The translations under genes and the position numbers were made by a program. Of a stretch of DNA of 64,000 nucleotides, positions 23,798 through 34,334 are shown piece by piece. The notes under the pieces were generated by a model. It saw nothing but the letters and a program-made list of their open reading frames with translations, was not told the origin of the DNA and made no database searches. Positions within the stretch are counted from its first letter, which is position 1. Each line of letters starts with the position of its first letter. The stretch is from Epiperipatus broadwayi (taxonomy: Eukaryota > Onychophora > Udeonychophora > Euonychophora > Peripatidae). The stretch lies in assembly GCA_028023455.1 (NCBI GenBank), contig JAQFVV010012513.1, positions 1,932,001 to 1,996,000 of the forward strand, in the 5' to 3' direction.

Positions 23798-24050
23798 ATA
23801 ATATTAATATCATTTACATTCTTTACTGCTTTCACAATGCTTCATATAATTATAACCCACTACTGACAGTTTCAATTACTCCAGAAATCTTCTTCAGAAC
23901 TTCTACTTATATTTTCAGAGCCTAACTCTGAAAATATAAGTAGAAATTCTGAAGAAGATTGCTGGAACAATTGAAACTGTCAATAGTGGGTTATAATTAT
24001 ATGAAGCATTGTGAAAGTAATAAAGAATGTAAATGATATTAATATTATAT
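23798..24050. repeat. Palindrome with hammerhead-like halves
   Basis: Arms 23798-23920 and 23926-24050 are near-perfect reverse complements with only a 5-bp spacer. Each arm holds CTGAAGA, a segment that can form an ATTG/CAAT stem, GAAAC and TGTC, the order of a hammerhead core with A for T in CTGATGA. Confidence 0.85.
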
Positions 24051-24065
24051 AGAATCAGTTAAATT

Positions 24066-24216
24066 ATTATATTATGCTTCCAACGCACACTAGTGAAGCT
24101 ATATTGAGATTGACACAGGCTATGAATATGGTAGAAAATATGTCCCGAAAGAGCTACATCAGAATAAAACATAATTAAAATATAGCTTCACCAGTGTGTA
24201 TTGGAATTGCAGTATA
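24066..24216. repeat. Inverted repeat, about 40-bp arms
   Basis: Arms at about 24066-24105 and 24177-24216 match apart from a few changes, next to the previous palindrome. No coding content is present. Confidence 0.75.
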
Positions 24217-24918
24217 ATAATTATGAAGAATTGAAGTAAATGAATCATTACAGAACCAGTTAAACTATGTATTATATTTGTCTAATCAAAACTTAAGATA
24301 AAAATATTAATAATGAATGAAAATGTGTGATATCCAAGACCAAGATGGTAAGAATTAATAAAATAGGATTTTAATTTAAATTTAGTTAATTCTATTATTT
24401 TATCCTTAACAACATGATTTTGGTTCTCATTTCTAAAATTTATTAGAATCATTTTTGTTATATGTTCTTTTGGTTTTGGTTACATGGACATATTAAAAAT
24501 TATTATCTGGTTCTTTAATTCTGTAATATTACATGTTTAACTTCTTTCTGTAGATCTTAATTAAATCTCTACAATGCCTATGGCTGCTACTGATCATGCC
24601 ACAACACTTTAACAGATAAGAGTAATTGATATTTTAATAAAATGTTAGATATTTATACCTTATAATACACAATCATTCCTAAATATATTATGATTAGAAT
24701 ATAAACATTTTCATTTTAATATTTATATAAACAAGAAATTAGCATAGCTTAATGTATATGATTAAAACAAGAATATAATGACTAAATTACACTTTATATC
24801 CTAAGTAAATCCATTTATTGTTAAATTTATTCTATTCATGTTCCTTTGTTCACTACAAAGATTGTTACTATTTGAACATGAGGACAATAGTTTTCTCTTC
24901 TTAATTATATATATATAT
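24217..24918. other. A+T-rich stretch without recognised genes
   Basis: No supported feature was seen. Confidence 0.4.
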
Positions 24919-24919
24919 A

Positions 24920-25531
24920 AATTATAAGTTTTGGGATATACCATGTCTTATTTTCCATTGAGCATCGATATTTCGACGGAATAGCAATCGCCATTTTCAA
25001 GGTTAACTTTGAAAGAAAACCGTTAGATCTTAACAAATAACGTGACTGAGTGCGAGATGAGAAATGAGATTCCAGTTCAGTATTCACAATATGAGGCTTA
25101 TCAAAATGTTTATTTTCCTCAGTATTTTTACCTGTTATTTTTAAGTTAATATTGAATAAAAAGAGAGGTTTCCACATAGCTGGAATACGTTGTGCTCATC
25201 AGTTCTATTTAAACCAGTAGGTCACTTTAATATTTCAATTGACTCTCTCACGGTCTTAAATCATATTCCAGCTATGTGGAAACCTCTCTTTTATCCAATA
25301 TTAACTTCAAATTAACAGTAAAAATACTGAGGAAAATAAACATTTTGATAAGCCTCATATTGTGAATGCTGAACTGGAATCTCATTTCTCATCTCCACAC
25401 AGTCACGTTATTTGTTAAGATCTAACGCTTTTTCTTTCAAAAGTTAACCTTGAAAATGGCGGTTGCTATTCCATCAAATATCGGTGCTCAATGGAAAATA
25501 AAACACGGTATATCCCAAAAAGTTATAATTT
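24920..25531. repeat. Long palindrome, 268-bp arms, family F
   Basis: Arms 24920-25187 and 25264-25531 differ at scattered positions and are separated by 76 bp. Each arm ends in a CGAAATATCG-containing segment that recurs alone near 51100-51210. The segment before it (CTTGAAAATGGCG...CGTCGAAAT) has the CTGAnnA...GAAA order seen in PLE terminal repeats. Frames across it are incidental. Confidence 0.85.
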
Positions 25532-25565
25532 ATCTACATCATATAACCGTGAAAACATTAAGTAT

Positions 25566-25568
25566 AAC

Positions 25569-25595
<27 letters not shown>
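25566..25595. repeat. (AT)n microsatellite
   Basis: A simple AT tract next to the right arm of the palindrome. Confidence 0.95.
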
Positions 25596-25599
<4 letters not shown>

Positions 25600-25914
25600 A
25601 ATTTTCATGAACTTACAGACTTGAATATTGAAAATTTGCATATATTTTATCTCAAACAAATTTCAATGATGATGTCACAGACAAATAACCAATTAAAATT
25701 GGTCTTGGAGACTAAAACATGACATCTTTAAAATAAAATTGCATTCCTTTTAGCTAGTTACTGCAACCTATATAAAATTTTTTCATAAGTCAGACATAAA
25801 TATCTGAAGGTGTGAAGTTACAAATGCCTAGATATTTTCCCAAATAGTCTGTAAATTGTTGTATATAATAATTCCATTTTAATCAGAACGATATTTCCCA
25901 TGTCTGTTATATTG

Positions 25915-26430
25915 TTTTTACTACCTCAACAGTGTTTTAGTAAATACAAACAATACTCTCAAATAAAAGCACAAAATAGAGACTTTGAAAAGATAAGGGT
26001 GACCATCTTATATTTGTACCTAAATCCATTTATATAGGCCAATCTAAAGTATCTTGGAAGGAGAACATGTAGGTCATCCATTAATCACTTTACAACCATT
26101 AAGTTTATTCCATCAATTAGCAATTGCAAAATCTTCCAATCTACTGCCTGTTAATATTATAAAATATTAAAATCAATGTAACTCTCTACTTAATATACTA
26201 GGATAATATTAGTATGTTATTGTAATTAGAATGCAATCACACCCTCTGAAAATGTGATGCTATATTGCTTTTATTATCTCAATAGTATTTTGTTGGGTAC
26301 ACAGAATAATCTCATATCAAAGCACATTAGAGACTTTGAAAAGACAAGTATGCCCATCTTATATTTGTACCTAAATTCATTTATATAGGCCAACCTAGTG
26401 CATCTTGGAATGAGACAATGTATCAGTGCA
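25915..26430. repeat. Direct repeat pair, about 160 bp each
   Basis: Blocks 25915-26075 and 26270-26430 share long phrases, such as the GAGACTTTGAAAAGA segment and the ATCTTATATTTGTACCTAAA segment, in the same orientation with a 355-bp offset. No coding capacity was seen. Confidence 0.75.
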
Positions 26431-26769
26431 TGTGTATAGAGTGTAGTTCTCTTCTGATTAAAATCACATATGAACACTGTGCTATTAAATTAAACAGAGC
26501 TAAAATAATTAGATTCTATAAAATTAGAAATTTCAGAATAAAAAATAATGTGGGAATTTTAAATTATTTTTAAAATAAATTTCTTTTGAAAAATGAATCA
26601 AGCAAACAACCAATGACAATTGAAAGTACATGTTGACCAATTCCATCATATGACACTAAATATTGAATGTCTATGAAAAAGATTTTAAACTTTATTTAAT
26701 TTTCCAAATATATTCAACCATTTTCAGATTAGTATACATTTCAAGTAGAATTATTTATTATCCATCTTT

Positions 26770-26985
26770 TTTAATTGTTGCTAGCCTGTCCAGTGACAAC
26801 ACTAGCATGGGAATCGAACCTGGAGCTTTAGTTTTAAATATTGAATTTGAAAGCAGAATAGTGCATTTGATTAGTGTGTTATGTTAAAATTATATATTCA
26901 AGGAATCAAGTTTGTCATAGATCAGGCCAGCAACACTTGAAGAGAATGATATCACTCAAAATGTTGTCTATTCAGTTAAATATAA
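26770..26985. repeat. Inverted pair of tRNA-SINE parts
   Basis: The minus strand of 26770-26830 has CCAGGTTCGATTCCCATGC (B box) and its downstream GTCACTGG...CAGCAA. The plus strand of 26918-26980 repeats that downstream part. Both match the SINE at 7895-8050. Confidence 0.7.
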
Positions 26986-26989
26986 TTAA

Positions 26990-27515
26990 AAAAAATACAT
27001 AAAGTTTAAAAAATGTATAAAGACATTCAATATTTAATGGTAGATGATGGAAACAGTCTACCATATGAATATAATTAAATGGCTATCATTCTAAACCTTG
27101 AGGCAACCATTAATACTGATATTAAAATTAAAATCATACCATCTAACAAATGTGTCTGGAAAAATAAAATAGAAATTATTTTTATACTGTAAATATTTAC
27201 CTACATATATACACATATATAAATAAAAGATTTAAAAAGTTTAAAGAACATAGCACTTCCAGCAATCATTAACTGAACAGTATTGGTATGAAGACCTTAC
27301 TCAGGAGGCTAGACAAATAATAATTAACATTCTTATATATTCTTATATTCATTGACTCAATCTAAAAATATCCAAATTCACATTTATTGATCAATAATGG
27401 GATGGTAAGCAATATTAGCTATCAGTCCAATACATGAAAAAAAATTCATAGGAATAGTATATATAAAACCACTAAATATCACATGATCACCATTTCTTAT
27501 GCTTGCTCATAACGG
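26990..27515. other. A+T-rich stretch without recognised genes
   Basis: No domain or RNA gene was found. A short segment near 27040-27066 resembles the tail segment at 8230-8256. Confidence 0.35.
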
Positions 27516-27519
27516 TTGT

Positions 27520-27934
27520 TAAAAGAGGCAAAACTTTCTATACAGTAGTGCCATTCAGTGCAAGCCAGAGTAATCAATGGATGCCAGAAGGCTTGCACAT
27601 AAAATTCCTATCTAGTACCTACTCATCCAATATCCCAGATAAGTTTCTAGCTTGTTGCTTTCATCAGTGAGAAACCTTGAACCTGAGAGCACTGCATCTA
27701 GAGCTTAGAGTCTTGTATCTGAAAGCACTGCACCTAGATCATTAGGTTCCTAAATCTAGGTGCAGTGTCTCAGATCCAAGGCTCCCTACTAATGAAAGCC
27801 ACAAGCTAGAAACTAGACTGGAGATATTGGATGAGTAAGCACTACATAGAGATTTTATGCACAAGCCTTCTGCATCCATTGATTACTCTGGCTTGCACTG
27901 GTGTCTACTGTATGGAGACTTTTGCCTATTTTAA
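27520..27934. repeat. Palindrome of family D, hammerhead-like halves
   Basis: Arms at about 27520-27715 and 27745-27934 are reverse complements with modest divergence. The left arm (minus) has an intact CTGATGA and GAAAC. The right arm (plus) has CTAATGA and GAAACTAGAC. TTTCTCA before and TGGGA after the site could pair as stem I. Four other loci share the family. Confidence 0.8.
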
Positions 27935-27939
27935 TAATA

Positions 27940-28805
27940 TGCATTTTAACTACACTTTGAGGTCATATATATATATGGATGTGTGAAAATTATAATGTAT
28001 AAGCTATGGTTAAATATGAAATATAACACATATGTGTGGATGTAAATATTGAAATAGTATGCATTCCTAATTTATTTCTATTGATTTCTAAAATCTTTAT
28101 AAGATTACACTGTAAGCATAAAATTATCATCTACATTTGACGGCTTGAATTTTATAAAGATTGTAAATCTGATAGGTGATAATAATTAGGTCAAATGTTA
28201 ATATGGCTGACCATTAAACTTAATAAGATAGATGCATTTTCTATTTATTTTTAAAGTCATTGTGAATTGATTAATTATCTAATTTCAAATATGCAAATTT
28301 ATGATATTACTAACATTAATTTTAACTTGTACTCTTCTCTAGTGAAGTGTTTCATGATTTTTAAGTAGCAATGCTTGAAAAAAAAGTATCAACCAATCTC
28401 TTCTGGACGTATTTTTCTAATAAATTACTCCTGTAGCAGTCTGAAAATCACATGACATCCTATCAAACTCATCATCTTAATCAGTTCTGTTTGATATAAA
28501 TGTCTGAATGTATATTTAGCAATAATTTACCTGCCATATTCTTTGTATCATATTTAATATTAATGGATAAAACTTTTAACTAATCTCATTTTAAATAATT
28601 TTACTTTCCGATAATTATGTAAATATCAAAATAATTAATTAAGAATCATATATAAATATAAAATAACATTATTAACATTAATTTTAATTTACATTCTGTA
28701 TCGAAAAGTTCCACAATTTTTTATGTCGACAATGCTTCATGAAATAGTCAAGCAATCTCTGCTCATCATGTTTCTTTTGTAACTGTTATATAAAAGTATT
28801 ATAAT
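27940..28805. other. A+T-rich stretch without recognised genes
   Basis: Nothing assignable was seen. Confidence 0.4.
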
Positions 28806-28810
28806 GAAGA

Positions 28811-29130
28811 TGCTAGTTGCTCTTAACAAGCTTTCCTAAATATCCCTACCCTCAGATGGGTTTCTAGCTCTGACTGTCATCCGTGATGTGCTAGAACATT
28901 AAGGTATTAGATTTAAAAATACCAGGTCAAGCCACAGCACTTATTGAAAGTTACCTATTAAGTAGAAAATCTGAAATTTTAAGACATCCATATGTTTTCC
29001 AATGCAGGCAACTAACTTAAGTAGTCATATGGGACTAAATATCCCAGAATCTCACTGATGACAACCAGAGCTAGAAACTGGTCTGAGGATAGGAATATTC
29101 TTAAATGTGTGTTAGAAGCTATTAACATGT
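28811..29130. repeat. Inverted pair of family E, hammerhead-like halves
   Basis: The minus-oriented half lies at about 28811-28890 and the plus-oriented half at about 29030-29130, around a unique middle shared with 6985-7172. The plus half has TCTCA, CTGATGA, a 12-nt spacer, GAAACTGGTC and TGAGGA. Stem I (TCTCA with TGAGG) and a short stem III (AC/GT) pair well and the site is GTC, but the 12-nt stem II segment pairs poorly. Confidence 0.65.
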
Positions 29131-29134
29131 TCAT

Positions 29135-29874
29135 TATATAACATTCATAGTACAAGCTTATTAAATTAAGTCATGTGATATATGGCTTGATTTCCTTGTG
29201 GTTATTGTTATATATGCAAATATGTCATATTCTATTGATTTGAAATCTTTCATTATCTGAGAATATATGTTAACATTAACTAAATGTAGTATATATTGCA
29301 ATACAGGAATATGTAAAGACTATTCACATGCATTGCCTGCTAAATACCAAATGATATATACCATGCTCTTATTTCCAGCTCTGTTGGAACTAGAAGATAA
29401 AACCATTTCCTGTTTTTAAATAAAGTTTTTATTATCATCTTTATATGTGAGATAAAAAGAGGAGTAAAGATGAGTAACAGCATAGAAAGATACAGGTATT
29501 TATGTGTTGTTGGTTTTTTTCTTTTATACAGCCCTACAAATTGAACATATTAGTTTCCTTATATGTGATAATTGTTAATGCCATTACGTACTTTACTTCT
29601 TGATAAGGTAATCAATAATTTATTTGTGACATAAACTACAATATATTTACATAATTTGATGATTTATAGTAAAATCAATAAACATTAGTTTAAATTTAAC
29701 ATATGAATGCATTTGAACACATGGACATTTTAGTTCTGAAGATGACCATTTCATTTGTTGATAGTCTTAATATTTTACACCTAATTAATACTATTCCATA
29801 TACTTAATTTCTAAGAGTTAAACATTTTTTATTGCTGAGAGATGATAATATTAATTAATCTATTGTAGATTTAA
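29135..29874. other. A+T-rich stretch without recognised genes
   Basis: No supported gene or repeat was seen. Confidence 0.4.
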
Positions 29875-30179
29875 TAAAGATATACTTGTATAAAAGTTCC
29901 ACTTCAAATTGTCAAACTAAACTATTAACATGGTAATTCTTATATGCATTGAGAATCATTGGGTATTCCTCTGAGAAAACCATGTTAGTTCTACAACTCT
30001 AGATGTCAGATTTACCATTATCTTGTATTAATATAGGATATTATCAATAATATGTATTGTTAAATGGGCTTAACATCCTGCTTATGAGGGGTCAGAATGA
30101 CTTGCCATCAATGTGGGTATGACAACAAAATTGGCAAACAAGTGCTTTGAACATACCATCATCACATTTTCAATAATAT

Positions 30180-30445
30180 GGATGGCTGAAGAGTTGGAGA
30201 GTAGATAAAATTGAAGCCTGTCCATTAAAGTTTGAAGATTTGCTATCTTAATATAAACCAAGCACCGATTACATAGGTGTGAGAGAGATGTTTATCTGGA
30301 CCAACTGATGAGAGCTGGTTCAGCATGAAATATATATTGGAAATCATTTATCTTTTTCACATGTAAGTGGTGGTCATGTGTACCAGTTGTATAATAAGGA
30401 GTAGATGACAAGAGTTAGCTTGAAAATCTGGGTTCATATCCCTAT
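30180..30445 (+). repeat. Hammerhead-bearing repeat with tRNA-like part, form B
   Basis: The order on the plus strand is the GAAGAGTTGGA segment, CCTGTCCATTAAAG, GCTATCTTAATAT, the hammerhead core (30299-30345), a linker, then a segment with TACCAGTTGTATAATAAGG and GGGTTCATATCCC, a worn B box. The same order holds in the copies near 39100-39600. Confidence 0.7.
30299..30345 (+). ncRNA. Hammerhead-ribozyme-like motif
   Basis: CCAA (30301-30304), CTGATGA (30305-30311), a 15-nt stem II segment with one mismatch (30312-30326), GAAA (30327-30330), a short AT stem III, then ATA as the NUH site and TTGG (30337-30340) closing stem I. Cleavage would fall after 30336. Confidence 0.6.
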
Positions 30446-30925
30446 AATCATATATAAGCTTAAAAGTATTTATAATATACTTGTATTTAATAACAATATA
30501 CTTGTATTAATGATCCACTTCAAATTGTTAAACTAAACTACTAACATGGTAACTTATATGGCTTGAGAATCATTACATGTTTCCTTCAGAAAACAATGTT
30601 AATTCTACCATTCTAGATGTCAGATTTATCATTATATTGTATTAGCATAGGATTTTATAAATAATCTATATTCTCCTGCACTGCTTTCATTATTTTTTAA
30701 ATTGGAAAAAAAATCTGAAGAGATCAGTATCTTATTGACAAGGTAGAAAATATCAATTGCTTTTATTTTATTGTTCTCAAAGGGAATATGTATTTTAAGG
30801 GCATTCATTTTTTCTTGACAATGCTTTTTGTAAAACGAATCACAAATCACCACCCACTTGTCAAAATTCATTCATTGTTATAATTTTAATAATTATAGAG
30901 CAAATAATAGATTTTAAAGCAGAAT

Positions 30926-32210
30926 TTGACATATTTATTACAAGTTCATATTCAGACATTCACATTAAAAGAACTTAAAATACTGAAGAAAATACAACAA
31001 AATGTACTTAGAACATCATTTGATATTGAGAAAATGTACCAAAGTGTACCTAGAAAGAATAGTATAGAAATAGTTATGACTAAATTGAAAATAAATAATG
31101 TGTTATCAGAAGGTAGAATATATATTATTTATGAAACATTATTATTGGTAGATAGGGCTTTATATTTTCAAAATAAGGAAGAATTTTGGAATATAGAATA
31201 GGGATGGGTTATGGGGTTTTCGATAATTGGGATATTAACATCAATAGTTGTAAGTAGTACAGAGGAAAGTATGGTGGCTGAGTTTATGAAGAATAAAGGA
31301 ATTATAGATATATAGAAGATATTATTGTTATTGGAAATACAGTGCAGAAAGAGGTAAATGGATTAAAATATGTAGATATTTTGGGGAAGAGAGAAATGAT
31401 GAAATGGTCATAAGGCATCACATTAAAGATAGAAAAAAAATATAGATTTAATTGATCCAAAGTCATAATAATCATTGTGTCAAAAAGAAGGGGTTTTAAA
31501 GAGATTTAAGTTAAAAAAGGATAAACTTACATTAGATAAGAAAGAGACATATGAGCAAAAATTAGAAGTAGAGAATGATTATGTTAAAATATGATATTAA
31601 AAAAAGGTAACTAAAAATATTTTTAGAAATCAGAAAATAAATAGTAGAAAAAAATATGATAAGAGTAAATATAAAGGGTGTAAAGGGATGTCTATTCCAT
31701 ATTCAATGGAAGTATTTAAAAAGTTAGTAAGAGAGAAATTATTTGATAATGTAAGAATAGCTTGAGAAAATAGCAAGTCTTTAGGTAGATAATTAGGTAA
31801 TACAAATTGAATAAATATTATTAATAATAAGGGAGGAATTGTTTATAAAATTAAATGTGGAAGTTGTAATATATATATATATATAAGACAGGATAAATGA
31901 TAAGTGATAGAGGGGAGTGTACATTATACATCAATTATTAGGAGAGGTATTAGATCATGACCATATATAAATTATTTAGATACTGGTCATAAAATTGAGT
32001 GTGAGAAGAATATTAGTTATAAAACATGTTAAAGATTATCAAAAACGGATATGATATGAAACTGGATACATTCAGAAAAATTTAGATAGATATGCAAATA
32101 TAGTTAAAGATTTAGTAAATTAGGTGGAAATTTGGCATTAATAAATAATTGGAAGATTTTAAAATTATTGCAGAATTGTGGATAAGAGTTGAGTTTATAA
32201 AAGGGGGGAG
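30926..32210 (+). pseudogene. Penelope-like element, decayed RT and endonuclease
   Basis: The frame 30926-31201 contains FDIEKMYQSVPRKNSIEIV and LLLVDRALYFQNKEEFW, aligning with SLDIENMYQSVNRLSSIDV and LLEDSMYFTYKGNFY of the PLE at 45525. After a stop it continues with GWVMGFSI. Near 31835 IVYKIKCGSCN followed by a degenerate YIG-like segment marks the GIY-YIG endonuclease. The catalytic YVDD segment is lost among stops, and an AT run has grown in the endonuclease. It is a different and older PLE lineage than the inverted pair at 44-47 kb. Confidence 0.8.
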
Positions 32211-32214
32211 AAGA

Positions 32215-33594
32215 AACTAGAAAATTTATTTATATAGATATATAGAAATATATTTTTAGATATTTATATAGTTTTAAAAAATATTATGAGATTCTTATTT
32301 ATTTTATGTCATTTATTTATATGTATAATGTTAATTATATTATTAAAGTAAAATAATGTCTAGTAGGTGGAGAACATGCAATTAATAAGTCATATGATGA
32401 CTAAAACTTTATATCTTGAAAAGATATCAAAAAGACATGAAAGCCGGGTTGATAATTAAATAATTGTAAATATAATTAGTTGTTTGTTTCAATTTTATTT
32501 AGATTGGTTATTATATTAAGCATATATCTATGACAACATTGTGGACAAATAATTTTTATAATGGATATCTGACCATTGTATACACAAAAAAATTTGTTCA
32601 TTTTCTGGAAGTGCTTATATTAGAATTCATTGTTGACTTTTACATCTTCTGTTCTTATTTACAAGTGTGTTTTTCAATCTTTAAGAAAGACAAATGTGAT
32701 TTTCTTAGAATATTATTTATTTTAAAAATAAATTGTTGTCTGAATTTTATTATCTCCCGAGTATAATTTTTCTATAGTAAAATATAACACATATTTCGAT
32801 ATATTTAAAAATATCTCAACTATATAGTCTGTTAAATAAATTATTACTTTATAACATTCGCCTGTCAATGGAAGTTTTTTTTATAATAAGGAACACAGTG
32901 AAAGTTCTTAGACTTAATTTCTTTAAACTTATAAATATTTAATGTTCAGCTTTATATTGGGATTTAAGCAGGCTACGGCCATCAATGGCATATTATCTAT
33001 GACTTTCAACATCGGATTCATTGCACTATCATATCAACTTTTGCATGGATTACACCAGCCATCGACTTGATGACGAATAGATTAAAAAAGAATTTTAGAG
33101 GCACTGCAAGCATTTATGTATCTCAAGATTCAGTAAATGAAAATCAAGTACAAACAAAAAATTTAAATGTAAATTTTACAGTGGAAGGATAGATAAAAAA
33201 AAAGAATAAGAAATCAACAGCAATTGATACTACTGTTAAAAAAGTGTATCAACAAATATCATGATGCATGAAAACTATTTTCCATTTGGAAATTGTTTTA
33301 AAATCTATTAACTTCTATTGTAGTTGATTATCATATTGAATTTCTTTTCTATTATCATTCCATACTATTTTTATATTTTTTTCTCCATTAGTTTTCGACT
33401 GGTTGCATCTTATCTTTTTATATGCCACTGCTTACCACATTTCCATAACTCAATTTATAGTTGGAGTAATCCTGCCAAAATATTGGTACCAATGTACTAT
33501 GAATGATAAATAGATGAACCTGTATATATGTTTATGTATATAAGAATATATTCTACAAGAGTAGGTAGACAACTGTCAACTATTGTGCTAATAA
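32215..33594. other. A+T-rich stretch with one unrecognised open segment
   Basis: Mostly featureless. From about 32968 to 33190 (+) a frame of roughly 74 codons is open (AGYGHQWHIIY ... NVNFTVEG, stop). It lacks an initiating ATG at its start and is preceded by a TTTAAGCAG acceptor-like sequence. No family was recognised, and it may be chance or a broken exon or transposon piece. Confidence 0.35.
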
Positions 33595-34010
33595 ATTTTC
33601 ACAATATTTATTTTGCTTAGTCAGACTTTGTATACAGCATGTCTTTGTCAAAGCATGACTATAATAAATATTGAAAATGGATTAGCATATCTGTGTGCAT
33701 ATAAACATACATCAAACTAGTTGCTGATTACCATAGATATTAGCATGTTGCATGTGCAAATTTACCTAGTGGTTGACTGTGTCATTAGATTAAATAACTA
33801 GTGTTTTCTGAAAAGAATGATATTCGTTCTTATATTTATGGAGTTCTTAGAATTTATTATATGCCAAGCTTATTTTAAGTATTTTACAAATATTTTACAA
33901 ACAAATTTTACTGCAACAGATGTCAAGGAATGACCATATTTTTTCTCATGGTCTACAAACTCTGAGCTGTATAAAGAATTGCATTTAGTATCTGTTATAT
34001 ACATGATGGC
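33595..34010. repeat. Left arm of a diverged inverted repeat around the RTE
   Basis: The reverse complement of 37310-37735 matches this block in order. Shared phrases include GAATGACCATATTTT, CATGGTCT, GTTCTTAGAATT and TTAGCATATC. Divergence is clear, so the pair is old. The RTE LINE lies between the arms. Confidence 0.75.
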
Positions 34011-34334
34011 TGCAGAAAGGAGTTTTGCTATTAACTGAAAGGAGACCCTTTGATTCCTCTTGGAGGCCTTAAAGGAACTGAGCAGGGCAAATTCCTAATG
34101 TCCACTCCATACGTTCTTGTTGTTGCAGCTGTTATTACTATGTGATTATTCATATAGTATACGAACATGGATGGGCTGCTCACCAACATGCATTAGCCAG
34201 CATGGTGAGTTTATTGGCTTTTTACCTCTGAGTTTAAGATCAAGAAACACCATGGTCTTTCTTCTCAGTGCCTGATAAGGCAGAATGAATGTTTGTGTAA
34301 ATGATAAATATTTTTCCAATACATATATACAATT

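Larger units (their letters stand above)
29875..30660. repeat. Direct repeat flanking a form-B repeat
   Basis: Block 29875-30050 recurs at 30477-30660 in the same orientation, sharing for example the TCTAGATGTCAGATTTA segment. Between them lies the hammerhead repeat at 30180-30445. This could be a segmental duplication or a larger element with terminal direct repeats. Confidence 0.7.

Noticed and set aside
23798-24050. Active hammerhead in each palindrome arm
   Set aside because: The first core block is CTGAAGA instead of CTGATGA and stem III has almost no room, so only a related or decayed motif is claimed.
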